Shown piece after piece: positions 22,528 through 32,745 of a stretch of 64,000 nucleotides of DNA. The notes beneath the pieces were generated by a model. The model saw nothing but the letters and a program-made list of their open reading frames with translations, was not told the origin of the DNA and ran no database searches. Source of the stretch: Orbaceae bacterium lpD02 (GTDB lineage: Bacteria > Pseudomonadota > Gammaproteobacteria > Enterobacterales > Orbaceae); the NCBI GenBank assembly GCA_036251875.1, contig CP133960.1:1196258-1260257 (forward strand). Reading direction: 5' to 3'. Positions within the stretch are counted from its first letter, which is position 1; each line of letters starts with the position of its first letter. Made by a program: the position numbers and the translations under genes.

Positions 22528-23922
22528 TTACATTTTACTGGTTTTCTCTTGCCACTTAGCCAGTACAATACCAGTTAATACTGATATATTAAGTGCTGAC
22601 ATAGACTCACTACCAGATACATAAATAACCTTATCGGCAAGACTCGCGAGCGGAATATTGATTTGTTGAAAAATAATGAAGACAACTTTTGAACTCATTT
22701 TCGCTGTAGCCAAAGTTTCAGCGTTAATTGAGTTCACTTTACATGGCAATAAAGCAATAATTTGGTAACCTTGCTGTTTAAAATGATCTATTGAGGCCAG
22801 CAAATCATCTGATTTAATTGGTGTTATTGTTTCAGCCCCACCTTCAGAAACCCGAAGCGCTGCGCCATTTTCTAATAAATCAGGTTGACGTAAGAGCAAA
22901 CCATTTACATTAAAAAATGCGGCTGTTCTAACTATTCCGCCCAAATTATGCGGATTATTAATATCGTCAATAGCCAGCACACAATCTTGTTCTAATGCGG
23001 TTGATTTTGATAAGTAATCGCTAACAAGCTGCGCTTGACGCTTTTTCACAATTAAGCAAATACCACCATGATGTGGGGTTTGAGCTATTTTAGTCATTTC
23101 TTCATCAGTAATAACATTATAGCCTAATCGGTGTTTTACTAAATATGCCACTAGCGCTTTGAATTCATAGGTTTTATCTTGCAATAAAAAGGCTTTAATA
23201 ATTGAATCCGGACGATGATTAAATACTGCTTTACAGCTATTTTCACTATAAATTAATATTTCCTCTTTACGCTGCCGCTTTATTCGCTCACGATCAACTG
23301 GTGATTTGCTTTCAGTGTCAAAAGTGGGTAATTGCTCAGTATTTTGAAATCGATTTTTCCAAGGTGAATCACTCCCGTCTGCCGCACTTTTATCTCGAGG
23401 TTTAAATTTTTCAGTGTGGCGTTCGTTTGCGCGATTATTCTCGGAATGAGATTTTTCTGAACGCGGTCTATCAGATGAGGGCTTGCCATAACTGCTGCTG
23501 CCAAATGTCTCAACTCTGCTATCATTTGAGCGGCGACTCTCTGAATGAGGCTTTTCTGAGCGCGGTCTATCAGATGAGGGCTTGCCATAACTGCTGCTGC
23601 CAAATGTCTCAACTCTGCTATCATTTGAGCGGCGACTCTCTGAGCGAGGCTTTTCTGAGCGCGGTCTATCAGATGAGGGCTTGCCATAACTGCTGCTGCC
23701 AAATGTCTCAACTCTGCTATCATTTGAGCGGCGACTCTCTGAGCGAGGCTTTTCTGAGCGCGGTCTATCAGATGAGGGCTTGCCATAACTGCTGCGTCCA
23801 TTTGATTTAAACTTATCCGCTTCCCGTTTTCCTCGCTCGCGTGTTGATGCATCTTCTTGCGATTTTTGAGTATAAAAAACCGTTGGTTTTACTTTATTAT
23901 CGGGTTGCTCATTGTCACTCAT
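22528..23922 (-). CDS. yfiF: TrmH/SpoU-family RNA methyltransferase (YfiF-like) with RS-rich tandem-repeat N-terminal tail
   Basis: SPOUT-class protein of the YfiF group, 464 residues against about 345 in E. coli. Residues 1-200 are a low-complexity, charged tail with four copies of a 33-residue unit starting SSYGKPSSDRPRSEKP. The C-terminal part has the TrmH substrate-binding fold (ENSCKAVFNHRPDSI) and then a SPOUT domain: motif 1 NNPHNLGGIVRTAAFF is intact and motif 3 SALNISVLTGIVLAKW is intact. Motif 2, normally LVLGxExxGL, reads VFIIFQQINIPL and lacks both Gly and Glu. Catalytic competence is therefore doubtful. Target RNA unknown. Precedes nadR by 144 nt. Confidence 0.82.
   Translation of the reverse strand: MSDNEQPDNKVKPTVFYTQKSQEDASTRERGKREADKFKSNGRSSYGKPSSDRPRSEKPRSESRRSNDSRVETFGSSSYGKPSSDRPRSEKPRSESRRSNDSRVETFGSSSYGKPSSDRPRSEKPHSESRRSNDSRVETFGSSSYGKPSSDRPRSEKSHSENNRANERHTEKFKPRDKSAADGSDSPWKNRFQNTEQLPTFDTESKSPVDRERIKRQRKEEILIYSENSCKAVFNHRPDSIIKAFLLQDKTYEFKALVAYLVKHRLGYNVITDEEMTKIAQTPHHGGICLIVKKRQAQLVSDYLSKSTALEQDCVLAIDDINNPHNLGGIVRTAAFFNVNGLLLRQPDLLENGAALRVSEGGAETITPIKSDDLLASIDHFKQQGYQIIALLPCKVNSINAETLATAKMSSKVVFIIFQQINIPLASLADKVIYVSGSESMSALNISVLTGIVLAKWQEKTSKM
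23400..23795. repeat. In-frame 99-bp tandem repeat, three near-identical copies plus a diverged one
   Basis: The unit beginning gcggtctatcagatgagggc starts at 23463, 23562, 23661 and 23760, exactly 99 bp apart. The two central copies differ by only one or two bases; the copy at the C-terminal side (23400-23462) is diverged and the last is partial. 99 is a multiple of three, so copy-number change keeps the reading frame and alters only the length of the basic, serine-arginine-rich tail. Confidence 0.95.
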
Positions 23923-23937
23923 AAGTGTCTCGCTATT

Positions 23938-24360
23938 TTACCTAGTTCTAATTGTTGGTGCGACTTTATCAAGTACGCCATTAATGAATTTATGGCTATC
24001 TTCTGCTCCAAATGTTTTTGTTAAATCAATAGCCTCATTAATAACAACTTTATAAGGAACATCTTCACGTTTTAATAACTCATAAACAGCGATACGTAAA
24101 ATGGCTCTCTCAATTTGACCTAGCTCATCTAATGAGCGTTCATTTAGGTATGAGACCATTTTATTATCAAGATCTGCAGTATTAAGCGCGACACCGTTTA
24201 ATAGTTCTCGAAAATATTTTTTATCCACACCTTTCATGTCTTGCTCTGCCATAAAGCTGACTTCAACATCGGAAAGATCATTTTTAGAAACCTGCCAAGA
24301 GTAAATGGCTTGTACCGCGCACTCTCGAGCTCTACGTCTTGGATTTGTTGTTGAGCTCAC
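23938..24360 (-). CDS. nusB: Transcription antitermination factor NusB
   Basis: RNA-binding Nus factor that recognises boxA with NusE (S10) in ribosomal-RNA antitermination. 140 residues, the usual length. N-terminal [18 protein letters not shown] and C-terminal [33 protein letters not shown] are diagnostic. Starts 3 nt after the ribH stop, the common ribH-nusB pairing. The suhB leader about 1.5 kb away carries a boxA-like site that NusB may bind. Confidence 0.97.
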   Translation of the reverse strand: MSSTTNPRRRARECAVQAIYSWQVSKNDLSDVEVSFMAEQDMKGVDKKYFRELLNGVALNTADLDNKMVSYLNERSLDELGQIERAILRIAVYELLKREDVPYKVVINEAIDLTKTFGAEDSHKFINGVLDKVAPTIRTR

Positions 24361-24363
24361 GAA

Positions 24364-24834
24364 TTACCCCTTAATGGCTTTTAAGGTATTTAACATTTCT
24401 AGCACCGTTAGCGCGGCTTCTGCACCCTTGTTACCCGCTTTAGTTCCTGCTCGTTCAATCGCTTGCTCAATATTTTCGGTAGTTAAAATGCCAAAGCCAA
24501 TAGGAATTGAATGCTCTAAAGAGACCGATAATAATCCAGAGCTTGATTCCCCAGCCACATAGTCAAAATGAGCAGTACTGCCTCGAATAACCGTACCTAA
24601 CGCAACAATAGCATCATATTTTTTACTTTGTGCTGCTGCTTTAGCTGCCAAAGGAATTTCATACGCACCAGGAACCTTGATAACAGTAATATTTTTATCA
24701 TCAACTTGCCCAACACGTTTTAAGGCATCAACTGCACCTTCAACTAAGCTGTCATTAATGAAATGGTTAAAACGCGCCATAATAATAGCAATTTTGGCTT
24801 TAGGTGCGGCGACTTGACCTTCGATAGTTTGCAT
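24364..24834 (-). CDS. ribH: 6,7-dimethyl-8-ribityllumazine synthase
   Basis: Penultimate riboflavin-pathway enzyme (E. coli ribE, commonly called ribH). 156 residues as in E. coli. Motifs: [22 protein letters not shown] with the substrate-binding Phe-Asn, [11 protein letters not shown], the phosphate-binding loop [20 protein letters not shown], and the [19 protein letters not shown] tail. The upstream 164 bases show no FMN riboswitch fold that I can recognise. Confidence 0.97.
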   Translation of the reverse strand: MQTIEGQVAAPKAKIAIIMARFNHFINDSLVEGAVDALKRVGQVDDKNITVIKVPGAYEIPLAAKAAAQSKKYDAIVALGTVIRGSTAHFDYVAGESSSGLLSVSLEHSIPIGFGILTTENIEQAIERAGTKAGNKGAEAALTVLEMLNTLKAIKG

Positions 24835-24998
24835 AATAGTTCCTTTAAATCTAGCTAAATTTTGCTTAGCCCTTTAAGAATGCGATAATTTTAGCACAGA
24901 TTCTAATTTTAGCTATGTTGATTTTAGTTAACCCACAAGAATATAAAATATATTTATTTCAAAAAGTTATGTTAAAACCAGCGATAAATTGAACAAAA

Positions 24999-25730
24999 TT
25001 ATCTCATCGTTTTATCAATCGATGTCAAAATACCACGCAAAATATTTAATTCTTGTTGCTCAATGCGCGCTCGAGTGAACAATCGCCTTAATCTACCCAT
25101 TATTTGTCCTGGATGACTAGGGTGAATAAAACCTGTTTGCAATAAAGTTTGCTCTAAATGATGGTAAAAGCGCTCAATATCGCCATCTTTTGGATAGTCG
25201 ATTGATTCGTTTACTATAGACGGATTATTCTCTAGTCTTAACATAGCCATACGGATTTCGTAGCATAATACTTGAACTGACATCGCTAAGTTTAGTGAGC
25301 TGTATTGAGAATTAGCGGGGATAGAGACATGATAATGACATTTTTGTAGTTCTTCATTGGTAAGTCCTACTCGCTCTCGTCCAAATATTAAAGCAATTTG
25401 ATGACCTAAAACCGCCTCTTCAATAATTTTATCCCCACTTTGAAAAGATTCTAGGTGAGGCCATTGTAAGTGACGCGAGCGCGCGCTGGTACCAATGACG
25501 AGCTGACAATCCGCAATCGCATCATTTAGAGAGTCAACGATTTGAGCTTGTTTGACAATATCACTTGCCCCAGCGGCAAGTGATATTGATTGTGAATCAG
25601 GCTTTACAATCGGGTTGACTAAGCATAGCTTGGTTAATCCCATCGTTTTCATAGCTCTTGCAGCCGATCCCATATTACCAGTGTGAGATGTTTCAATTAA
25701 TACAATTTTAATATTATCGAGTAATGACAT
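24999..25730 (-). CDS. trmJ: tRNA (cytidine/uridine-32-2'-O)-methyltransferase TrmJ
   Basis: SPOUT-class enzyme that 2'-O-methylates position 32 of several tRNAs. 243 residues. Motifs: [24 protein letters not shown] at the N-terminus, [16 protein letters not shown] (motif 2), and [16 protein letters not shown] (motif 3), followed by a helical C-terminal extension used for dimerisation. Divergent from suhB, as in E. coli. Possible RBS is weak. Confidence 0.95.
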   Translation of the reverse strand: MSLLDNIKIVLIETSHTGNMGSAARAMKTMGLTKLCLVNPIVKPDSQSISLAAGASDIVKQAQIVDSLNDAIADCQLVIGTSARSRHLQWPHLESFQSGDKIIEEAVLGHQIALIFGRERVGLTNEELQKCHYHVSIPANSQYSSLNLAMSVQVLCYEIRMAMLRLENNPSIVNESIDYPKDGDIERFYHHLEQTLLQTGFIHPSHPGQIMGRLRRLFTRARIEQQELNILRGILTSIDKTMR

Positions 25731-25795
25731 TTATGATATCCAGTAAAAATTTTACCGTCATTTTAACATAAACTAGAAAAAGCCTAAAATGCTGT

Positions 25796-25872
25796 TATAC
25801 TATGCCGCAAAATATTACCCGATTTAATCGGGCACTCATTTTCTGTTCTTTAAAATCAATTGGAAAAACATT
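25796..25872 (+). promoter_or_regulatory. suhB extended -10 promoter and leader with boxB-like hairpin and boxA-like element
   Basis: The extended -10 is TGT followed by TATACT (25793-25801). The leader contains a small hairpin, CCCGA/TCGGG (25818-25832), and then TGTTCTTTAAAA (25844-25855), which matches the ribosomal boxA TGCTCTTTAACA at 10 of 12 positions, 17 nt before the suhB ATG. boxA-mediated Nus-factor feedback on suhB has been described in E. coli; the same logic is inferred here. Confidence 0.65.
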
Positions 25873-26676
25873 ATGCATCCGATGCTAAATATCACTATTC
25901 GTGCTGCCCGTAAGGCAGGTAACGTCATTATTAAATCTTATGAAAATCCAGCTTCTGTCAAAGTTGATAACAAAGGTGAGAATGACTTTGTAACGAATGT
26001 AGACAAAGCCGCTGAATCACTAATTATCGAAACAATAAAAAAAGCCTATCCAGATCATACTATTATAGCTAAAGAAAGTGGTATAACCAAAGGTAGTGAT
26101 GACGATGTACAATGGATTATTGACCCAATTGATGGTGCAACCAACTTAATTAAAGGTATTCCTCACTGCTGTATTTCAATCGCGGTCCGTCTCAAAGGCA
26201 AAACCGAAGTCGCTGTCGTTTATAACCCAATGGCAAATGAGTTATTTACGGCAACAAGAGGACAAGGTGCGCAACTTAATGGTTACCGTATTCGAGTAAA
26301 TAACGTCAAAGATCTAGAAAATACAGTTTTAGCTATTGGTTTTCCTTATAAACAAAAGCAGTATAGCGATAGCTATTTCAATGTATTACAAAAACTATTT
26401 ACTAAGTGTGCTGATTTTCGTCGTACGGGATCTGCTGCATTGGATTTGTCTTACATTGCAGCAGGGCGAATTGATGGATTGTTTGAAATTGGTTTGAAGC
26501 CTTGGAACATCGCTGCGGGTGAACTAATACTACGCGAAGCTGGCGGAATTTTGACTGATTTTGCTGGCGGTAACAACTACATGGCTTCTGGCAATGTAGT
26601 TGCTGGCTCGCCGAAAGTCGTTAAGGATTTTATTACCTTAACACTAAATGATTGGCCTGATCGTTTAAAATGCTAG
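25873..26676 (+). CDS. suhB: Inositol-1-monophosphatase / Nus-associated factor SuhB
   Basis: Mg-dependent inositol monophosphatase that also acts as a component of ribosomal transcription antitermination. 267 residues, as in E. coli. Metal-binding motifs: AKESG (about 74-78), WIIDPIDGATNLIKG (about 82-96), and the C-terminal KPWNIAAGELILREAGG. N-terminal MHPMLNITIRAARKAGN is typical. Monocistronic, with a clear terminator 29 nt after the stop. Confidence 0.96.
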   Translation: MHPMLNITIRAARKAGNVIIKSYENPASVKVDNKGENDFVTNVDKAAESLIIETIKKAYPDHTIIAKESGITKGSDDDVQWIIDPIDGATNLIKGIPHCCISIAVRLKGKTEVAVVYNPMANELFTATRGQGAQLNGYRIRVNNVKDLENTVLAIGFPYKQKQYSDSYFNVLQKLFTKCADFRRTGSAALDLSYIAAGRIDGLFEIGLKPWNIAAGELILREAGGILTDFAGGNNYMASGNVVAGSPKVVKDFITLTLNDWPDRLKC

Positions 26677-26704
26677 TTATTTAGCCAAAAATAATCAATT
26701 TCAT

Positions 26705-26728
26705 AAAAACCCGTTACGCGGGTTTTTT
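26705..26728. terminator. Rho-independent terminator between suhB and miaE
   Basis: AACCCG/CGGGTT stem with a TACG-type loop flanked by A5 on one side and T6 on the other (26705-26728). It lies between convergent genes and can serve both suhB (plus) and miaE (minus). Confidence 0.85.
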
Positions 26729-26729
26729 G

Positions 26730-27503
26730 TTATCTCGATGGCACACCACTATGGAAACGAAACTCACAATCTTCACGGCTAATTAGCTCTGCTTCTACTT
26801 GACCAATTAATTTAACCCTATCATCAATTCCAGTATGACTAATTTTTTGTGCCAATTTAAGGTAATCTTGATAATGCCTTGCCTCTGAACGCAATAATGA
26901 AATATAAAAATTGGCAAGTTTCTCATCAACATAAGGCACTAATTTAGCAAATCGTTCACATGACCTTGCTTCAATATAAGCGCCACAAATTAATTTATCG
27001 ACTAATGTTGCTGGCTCATATGTTCTAACTTGCTGCATCAATCCCTTAGCGTAACGGCTTGCCGTGATACTTTGGTATTTAATATTACGCTGACTCATAA
27101 TATCGAATACCTGATAAAAATGATGTAACTCTTCTTTAATTAGCGTGACCATTTTATCGACTAACTCCTCGGCATAAGGACAATCTGGGCGAAGGACGAG
27201 TTGCTTGGAGATATCGTGATGGCGACTAAGTAATTGATGAAAATCCCCACCTTTATAGTAGATTAAATTCTCATACGGTTGTAACCAATTTAGCAAAATC
27301 TCGCTACTTTTTTTATCAATCGCGTATTTACGAACTAGCCAAGCCGCGGTTTGTGCGGCTTTTAGCTCGCAAATCATATGATCAATTAATAAAATTGATA
27401 AATTTTCAGCTTTTTTAGCTTCGTCTATCCATAACGAGGGAGTTGGGCAATGCAAAAAAGCATCAATCGGTTCAAGCAATGACTGATATGCAGATAAATT
27501 CAT
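26730..27503 (-). CDS. miaE: tRNA 2-methylthio-N6-isopentenyladenosine-37 hydroxylase MiaE
   Basis: Ferritin-like diiron monooxygenase that hydroxylates ms2i6A37 to ms2io6A37 in tRNA. Iron-ligand helices are visible: DHMICELKAAQTA, IKEELHHFYQVFDIM, the highly diagnostic LICGAYIEARSCERF, and LLRSEARHYQDYLKLA. I use the ATG at 27503 (257 aa); a TTG at 27515 is an alternative and there is no strong RBS. It starts just after galU and is probably co-transcribed with it. Confidence 0.95.
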   Translation of the reverse strand: MNLSAYQSLLEPIDAFLHCPTPSLWIDEAKKAENLSILLIDHMICELKAAQTAAWLVRKYAIDKKSSEILLNWLQPYENLIYYKGGDFHQLLSRHHDISKQLVLRPDCPYAEELVDKMVTLIKEELHHFYQVFDIMSQRNIKYQSITASRYAKGLMQQVRTYEPATLVDKLICGAYIEARSCERFAKLVPYVDEKLANFYISLLRSEARHYQDYLKLAQKISHTGIDDRVKLIGQVEAELISREDCEFRFHSGVPSR

Positions 27504-27524
27504 GATATTAATCAAGCCAATAGA

Positions 27525-28445
27525 TTACAATTTTAAGCCTTTTAGCCATTTTGTCACATCTTTACCTAATGATTGATGCCTCATCGCATATTGGACAAAC
27601 GTTTGAACATAACCAAGTTTATTACCGCAATCATGACTCTGTCCTTTAATGCAATAGGCATCAATCGCTTCGTAATTAAGTAACATACCAATGGCATCGG
27701 TTAGTTGAATTTCATCGCCTGCTCCCGTAGGCGTTTTAGCAAGTAGTGGCCAAATTTTTTCTGACAATACATAACGCCCAACAATCGATTGATTTGATGG
27801 TGCGTCTTGCTGTGAAGGTTTTTCAACTACCCCATACATTTGAGCAGTATTGCCAGCTAATAATTCTTCGCCATGGCAATCAACAATACCATACGATGAA
27901 ACAAGTGCTTGCTCAACTGGCTCAACCATAATTTGGCTACGCTTTGTTTCATGATAGTTATCTATCATCGCTTTAAGGTTATCTCGGTCTAAATTACTTT
28001 CATACTCATCAATAATCACATCTGGTAACACAACCGCAAAAGGCTCGTTACCAACTAAAGGATAAGCACATAAAACCGCATGCCCGAGCCCTTTGGCTAG
28101 TCCTTGTCTCACACTACTAATCGTGACATGTTTAGGTAAGATAGATTGCACTTCTTGCAGAAGTTGCCGCTTTACACGAGCCTCTAACATCGCTTCTAAT
28201 TCAAAGCTAGTATCAAAATGGTTTTCAATCGAATTTTTTGATGAATGGGTAACAAAAATGATTTCAGTTATCCCAGCAGCAATACACTCTTTCACCACAT
28301 ATTGAATCAGCGGCTTATCCACTACTGGCAGCATCTCTTTAGGGATTACTTTAGTTGCAGGTAGCATTCGAGTTCCAAGCCCTGCAACAGGAATAACCGC
28401 TTTGGTAACTTTACCTTTTACTGAAAGTTCAAAATTTGAAAACAT
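27525..28445 (-). CDS. galU: UTP-glucose-1-phosphate uridylyltransferase GalU
   Basis: Makes UDP-glucose for LPS, osmoprotectant and Leloir metabolism. 306 residues. The nucleotide-binding motif is [19 protein letters not shown]; further conserved segments are [39 protein letters not shown] and [11 protein letters not shown]. Followed closely by miaE on the same strand. Confidence 0.97.
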   Translation of the reverse strand: MFSNFELSVKGKVTKAVIPVAGLGTRMLPATKVIPKEMLPVVDKPLIQYVVKECIAAGITEIIFVTHSSKNSIENHFDTSFELEAMLEARVKRQLLQEVQSILPKHVTISSVRQGLAKGLGHAVLCAYPLVGNEPFAVVLPDVIIDEYESNLDRDNLKAMIDNYHETKRSQIMVEPVEQALVSSYGIVDCHGEELLAGNTAQMYGVVEKPSQQDAPSNQSIVGRYVLSEKIWPLLAKTPTGAGDEIQLTDAIGMLLNYEAIDAYCIKGQSHDCGNKLGYVQTFVQYAMRHQSLGKDVTKWLKGLKL

Positions 28446-28638
28446 TGACTATCCTTTTTAACAAAAAATAATTATTTTATTATGTTTAATTCTACTGGAA
28501 TTAGAACATATTTGTATTTAGCGCTCATAACCGTATTATTAATTACTAATGTAGCAATTAATATCAGTAAATAGAGAAGCAGTAACAAATACTTTACTAT
28601 AATGGAAAAAAAGTATTTCCTAAGCAAAACTATATAAC

Positions 28639-28672
28639 AATAAGACGTTTTTTTGCTAATGAAAACGTTATT
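28639..28672 (-). terminator. Candidate terminator downstream of tyrB
   Basis: AATAA+CGTTTT paired with AAAACGTTATT, with a two-nucleotide bulge and a 10-nt loop, 38 nt past the tyrB stop. The U-tract in the minus orientation is weak (TTGTTAT). Confidence 0.35.
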
Positions 28673-28709
28673 ATCAGCTTAAACCATTTCTCCATTTATT
28701 GGCATAAAG

Positions 28710-29900
28710 TTATAAAGAGGCAAATGCCTTGGCAACTTGATAAACATTATTATTGCTCAACCCAGCCACACACATTCGACCACTGCCAATCAGATAAACA
28801 CCAAACTCTGTTTTTAATCTTTCTACTTGTTGTTTAGTAAAACCGGTATAACTAAACATTCCTTGTTGCTGTAGTAAAAAACTCAAATCACGATCTGGCT
28901 CTAACTGTTTTAATGTGTCCACTAAGGTTAATCGCATGTGTGCAATACGCTCGCGCATAGTATTAACTTCGTTTACCCAAATAGCATTTAATTCTGGTTG
29001 ATTAAGCACGTAAGAAACAATTTGAGCACCCGTATTAGCAGGGCTTGAGTAGTTACGTCTGACGGTAAATTGTAATTGCCCTAACACTCGCGAAGCGGCC
29101 TGCTTGTCTTCACAAAGTACCGATAATCCACCTACACGTTCGCCATAAAGTGAAAATGTTTTAGAGAAAGAATTGCCCACTAGACCACATAGCCCTGACG
29201 CAGCTAAAGCGCGAATAGCATAAGCATCATCATCAATACCTTTACCAAAACCTTGATAGGCAATATCCATAAATGGAATCAGATCTTTTTCTTTTAGTAC
29301 TGAAATCACTTTATCCCATTGCTCATTAGTCAAATCTGCGCCTGTCGGGTTGTGGCAGCAAGGGTGTAAAAGCACAATACTTTTTACCGGTAACTGGCTT
29401 ATCGTTTGTAACATACCGTCAAAGTTAACCCCTCCCGTTTTCTGATCAAAATAGGGGTAATAATTGACCGTAAAACCGGCGCCATTAAATATGGCGACAT
29501 GATTATCCCAAGTTGGATCACTTACCCAAACTTGTGAAGAAGGGAAATAGCGAAATAAAAAATCTGCGCCAACTTTTAAAGCTCCTGAACCACCTAAAGT
29601 TTGAATTGTTGCAATACGCCGAGCTTTAACCGATGAACTTTCAGCGCCAAAAAGTAGTGTTTGAATCGCCGAGCAATAAGAAGGTAATCCACTCATTGGC
29701 AAATAAAGTGATGCGCCATGATTAGTTTGGTAAAGATAGTCGGTCGCTTTTTTTACACAGTTTAATCTTGGTACAACACCCTGCTCATCATAATAATAAC
29801 CAATACTCAAATTAACTTTATTTTCTCGATTATCATTATTAAAATCAGCAACTAAAGAGAGGATTGGATCACCTGCATAGGATTCGACTTTTTCAAACAT
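28710..29900 (-). CDS. tyrB: Aromatic amino acid aminotransferase TyrB
   Basis: Class I PLP enzyme catalysing the final transamination to tyrosine and phenylalanine (also aspartate and leucine). 396 residues against 397. The PLP lysine is K247 in [14 protein letters not shown] (written [14 protein letters not shown] here), with [18 protein letters not shown] upstream and the TyrB-like [12 protein letters not shown] and [10 protein letters not shown]. TyrB is favoured over AspC by recalled similarity along the whole length. No TyrR box is evident upstream. Confidence 0.9.
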   Translation of the reverse strand: MFEKVESYAGDPILSLVADFNNDNRENKVNLSIGYYYDEQGVVPRLNCVKKATDYLYQTNHGASLYLPMSGLPSYCSAIQTLLFGAESSSVKARRIATIQTLGGSGALKVGADFLFRYFPSSQVWVSDPTWDNHVAIFNGAGFTVNYYPYFDQKTGGVNFDGMLQTISQLPVKSIVLLHPCCHNPTGADLTNEQWDKVISVLKEKDLIPFMDIAYQGFGKGIDDDAYAIRALAASGLCGLVGNSFSKTFSLYGERVGGLSVLCEDKQAASRVLGQLQFTVRRNYSSPANTGAQIVSYVLNQPELNAIWVNEVNTMRERIAHMRLTLVDTLKQLEPDRDLSFLLQQQGMFSYTGFTKQQVERLKTEFGVYLIGSGRMCVAGLSNNNVYQVAKAFASL

Positions 29901-30070
29901 AATGGTGCCTTTTTATAATTACAAAGATAGTGAAAAATCATTAGCTGATTATTACACCAACTTTTTCACCAATCAATATTTATAACAGATATTTTATTAA
30001 TATAGTAAGACTCGTTACTTGTATAGCAATCAAACCTAAATTTTAGATGATGAGTTGGCGAGATAGAAAC

Positions 30071-30098
30071 TGCACCATATTTAATTTTATATGGTGCA
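30071..30098 (-). terminator. Candidate terminator of murQP
   Basis: TGCACCATAT/ATATGGTGCA, a perfect 10-bp inverted repeat with an 8-nt AT loop, 19 nt after the murP stop. The following minus-strand bases are TTTCT, a weak U-tract. Confidence 0.5.
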
Positions 30099-30116
30099 AA
30101 TAGCGGTGAGGTTGAG

Positions 30117-31565
30117 CTAACTCAAGTCAACGTTTTTACAACCACAACAATAAGTAATAATAAAACCAGCGACATAAGTGATCATTAAGCCAACAAAATA
30201 GACCAACATAGCTGGAAGAGCACCCTCATATGATGTCATAAAAGGAATCGCGATAATACCAGAAGGTCCAAAAACTGAATTCAATCCCATCGGCAAACCT
30301 AGCATGGCGACTAGGCCAATAAAAAATCCCCCTGCTGCACCACCAATACAAGCGGTAATAAAGGGCTTAATACGCGGCAGTGTCACACCATAAATTAACG
30401 GTTCACCGATACCTAAAAAGCCAGGGATAATAGCGCCACTGATCTGTTTACGTAATAAGCTACCCTTCGGCGAGCGAACAAATAATGCCAGCGCAGCACC
30501 AACTTGACCACCTCCTGCCATTGCAAGTATCGGGAACAAGGAGTTAAATCCTTGATCGGCAACTAATGCAATATATACGGGTACAAAGCCTTGATGAATA
30601 CCAAACATAACCGCAATTAAAAATAAGCCAGCCAATATTGCCGCACCAATAGGATTGCTATTTAGATGTTTAAATAAAAATGACATTCCATCAAATAAAT
30701 AAGCGCCCATTGGCATAATCGCTAAGTATGTTACTGCCCCCATAATCAATAGAGTGATTGTTGAAGTAAGTAGCATGTCAAAATTATCCGGTACAAAGCG
30801 ACGAACCAATCGCTCAACTTTAGCGCCTAAAATCGTCGCAATCAAAATGCCAATAATATTACCACGCGCATCAATAGCAAAACCAAAAAAGTCCTGCATG
30901 CCGGAGTAATAACCAACAGTACCCGTGCTATTATACGTTAAGATAAAAAGTGAAGCTAAAATAGCACCATTGACCCCTGAGCCACCAAAAGCTTGTTGAG
31001 CATTATAACCAACTAAAATACCTAGAAAAGTAAATAACCCCTTACTAAAAACCTTGGTATAGTTAATAATATCAACCAAAATCAGGCTATGCCCCTCAAC
31101 ACCTAAGACAAATTGCTGCTCAAGTACGGTCGCAATGCCAAGTAATAAGCCGGCGGCAATAAAACCGGGGATTAAGGGCGTGAAAATCGTCGCAAACTTA
31201 GCAAAAAAACCTTGGATCATGCTATTTTGTTTCGATTTTAGTTGGCTTTTTTGCGTTTTGGCTATCTCATCTAAAGTTTGCTGGGACTGCTCATCGGGCA
31301 CAATATCATTGTTTTGTAGTGCGATATCCATTAGCTCTTTCGCTTTTTGCGCTTTGCCCGGACCTAAAATTATTTGCAGTTGATCATCACCATCAATAAC
31401 ACCCATCACACCATCAATTTGTTTGATTTTACTGTGATCTGCAAGGTTGCGATCGTGCAACCCTAAGCGTAAACGTGTCATACAATTGCCATTGCGGGCA
31501 ATATTGTTACTGCCGCCGACAGCAGCAATAATCTTATTAATCATTTCTTGGTTGATTTTTGACAT
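30117..31565 (-). CDS. murP: PTS N-acetylmuramic acid transporter subunit IIBC
   Basis: Imports MurNAc with phosphorylation to MurNAc-6-P. 482 residues: EIIB domain 1-90 with phosphocysteine C28 in [10 protein letters not shown], a linker to about 120, then a glucose-family EIIC membrane domain ([43 protein letters not shown]). As with E. coli MurP, no EIIA domain is present, so EIIA-Glc (Crr) from elsewhere is required. Directly downstream of murQ (20 nt), the mur-operon order. The MurNAc assignment rests on that neighbour. Confidence 0.93.
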   Translation of the reverse strand: MSKINQEMINKIIAAVGGSNNIARNGNCMTRLRLGLHDRNLADHSKIKQIDGVMGVIDGDDQLQIILGPGKAQKAKELMDIALQNNDIVPDEQSQQTLDEIAKTQKSQLKSKQNSMIQGFFAKFATIFTPLIPGFIAAGLLLGIATVLEQQFVLGVEGHSLILVDIINYTKVFSKGLFTFLGILVGYNAQQAFGGSGVNGAILASLFILTYNSTGTVGYYSGMQDFFGFAIDARGNIIGILIATILGAKVERLVRRFVPDNFDMLLTSTITLLIMGAVTYLAIMPMGAYLFDGMSFLFKHLNSNPIGAAILAGLFLIAVMFGIHQGFVPVYIALVADQGFNSLFPILAMAGGGQVGAALALFVRSPKGSLLRKQISGAIIPGFLGIGEPLIYGVTLPRIKPFITACIGGAAGGFFIGLVAMLGLPMGLNSVFGPSGIIAIPFMTSYEGALPAMLVYFVGLMITYVAGFIITYCCGCKNVDLS

Positions 31566-31585
31566 ATTTGCTCCGAATAAAAGCG

Positions 31586-32491
31586 TTACGAATTGATCGC
31601 AGCGCGAATAAAGCCATTATTTTTAGCTAATAACAATTTAGCATCATTAGCACTAAGATTCGTCAGGATCATAACAATCGCGGTTTTACAGTGCCGATCG
31701 CATTGAGACAAGGTCTGCTCAGCTTGCTCACGTGAACATTTGGTTGCTTGCATCACGATATTGACTTGTCGTTCAATGAGTTTCTTGTTGGTTGCTTCAA
31801 CATCAACCATTAAGTTGCCATACACTTTTCCTATTTTTATCATCGCACCCGTGGTAAGCATATTTAAAACTAGTTTTTGCGCTGTACCCGCTTTCATGCG
31901 AGATGAACCAGTCACTACTTCTGGTCCTACAACCGGCGTAATTGCAATTGTTGCTAATTTAGCGATCGGGCTATCTGGATTGCAACTCACTGACACCGTA
32001 ACCGCGCCAAGTTGATTCGCATATTCTAGTCCACCAATAACATACGGCGTTCGGCCACTAGCCGCAATGCCAACTAAGATATCACGTTGATTAAAATCAA
32101 TCGCTTTTAAATCGTCGATACCCAGTTGAATATTATCTTCAGCATTCTCAACAGCTTTAAAAATAGCCGTATGACCACCCGCAATAAGACCAAGAACCAT
32201 TTCAGCTTTAGTGCCATAAGTTGGCGGACATTCACTTGCATCTAAAATACCTAAACGGCCCGAAGTCCCCGCTCCACTATAAATCAATCGACCGCCCTGC
32301 ATAAATGCCTGGCTTATAGCATCAACCGCAAGTGCTATATGTTCCAATTCCTTTTCTACTGCAACAGCAACTTTTTTATCTTCGTCATTAATTACTTTCA
32401 ACATATCCATTGTCGACAAATTATCAATTTGTTCACTGTAAGGATTACGACTCTCGGTTACCATTGTGGTTAAATCAATATGATTTTTCAT
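31586..32491 (-). CDS. murQ: N-acetylmuramic acid 6-phosphate etherase
   Basis: Cleaves the D-lactyl ether of MurNAc-6-P to GlcNAc-6-P and lactate in the cytoplasm. 301 residues, SIS-domain fold. Diagnostic motif: [23 protein letters not shown] with the catalytic Glu, followed by [19 protein letters not shown] and [17 protein letters not shown]. First gene of murQP, divergent from its regulator murR; the control region at 32517-32588 lies immediately upstream. Confidence 0.97.
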   Translation of the reverse strand: MKNHIDLTTMVTESRNPYSEQIDNLSTMDMLKVINDEDKKVAVAVEKELEHIALAVDAISQAFMQGGRLIYSGAGTSGRLGILDASECPPTYGTKAEMVLGLIAGGHTAIFKAVENAEDNIQLGIDDLKAIDFNQRDILVGIAASGRTPYVIGGLEYANQLGAVTVSVSCNPDSPIAKLATIAITPVVGPEVVTGSSRMKAGTAQKLVLNMLTTGAMIKIGKVYGNLMVDVEATNKKLIERQVNIVMQATKCSREQAEQTLSQCDRHCKTAIVMILTNLSANDAKLLLAKNNGFIRAAINS

Positions 32492-32516
32492 GCTATAATT
32501 ACCCTTTATTCAACGC

Positions 32517-32588
32517 AAAGGAATATATTATTCCTTTTATTTATTCAAAAGAAAATAATTTATCCTTTAATATGTGAAGTAGATCAAA
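32517..32588. promoter_or_regulatory. murQ control region: two MurR-like inverted repeats and a CRP site
   Basis: First repeat 32517-32537: arms AAAGGAATA and TATTCCTTT, perfect, spacer TAT; it covers the likely -10 (TATATT on the minus strand, 32522-32527). Second, weaker copy 32548-32568, ending in TTATCCTTT. The centres are 31 bp apart, three helical turns. A CRP-like site, TGTGA-N6-TCAAA (32573-32588), lies about 62-66 bp upstream of the likely murQ start. MurR of E. coli is known to act on adjacent inverted repeats, with CRP activating; assignment here is by position and symmetry. Confidence 0.7.
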
Positions 32589-32745
32589 TTATTACTTTAA
32601 CTATAACAATAGTGATCGCTGATGTAATCATAAGTTGTCAGTGATTTTAATGTCGGGTATGATTTTAGTGCTTTGCTGTACAGATGCGGGGTGTATCTTA
32701 CCGTAGAGTAAATGTCCTGTTAGATATGCTAATACGGAGTAAATT

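Noticed and set aside
23427..23810. Open frame on the plus strand (and another on minus) through the 99-bp repeats
   Set aside because: A period that is a multiple of three keeps several frames open by itself; composition is not protein-like and the yfiF frame has known domains.
24835..24998. FMN riboswitch upstream of ribH
   Set aside because: The conserved RFN-element cores are not recognisable in the 164 bases.
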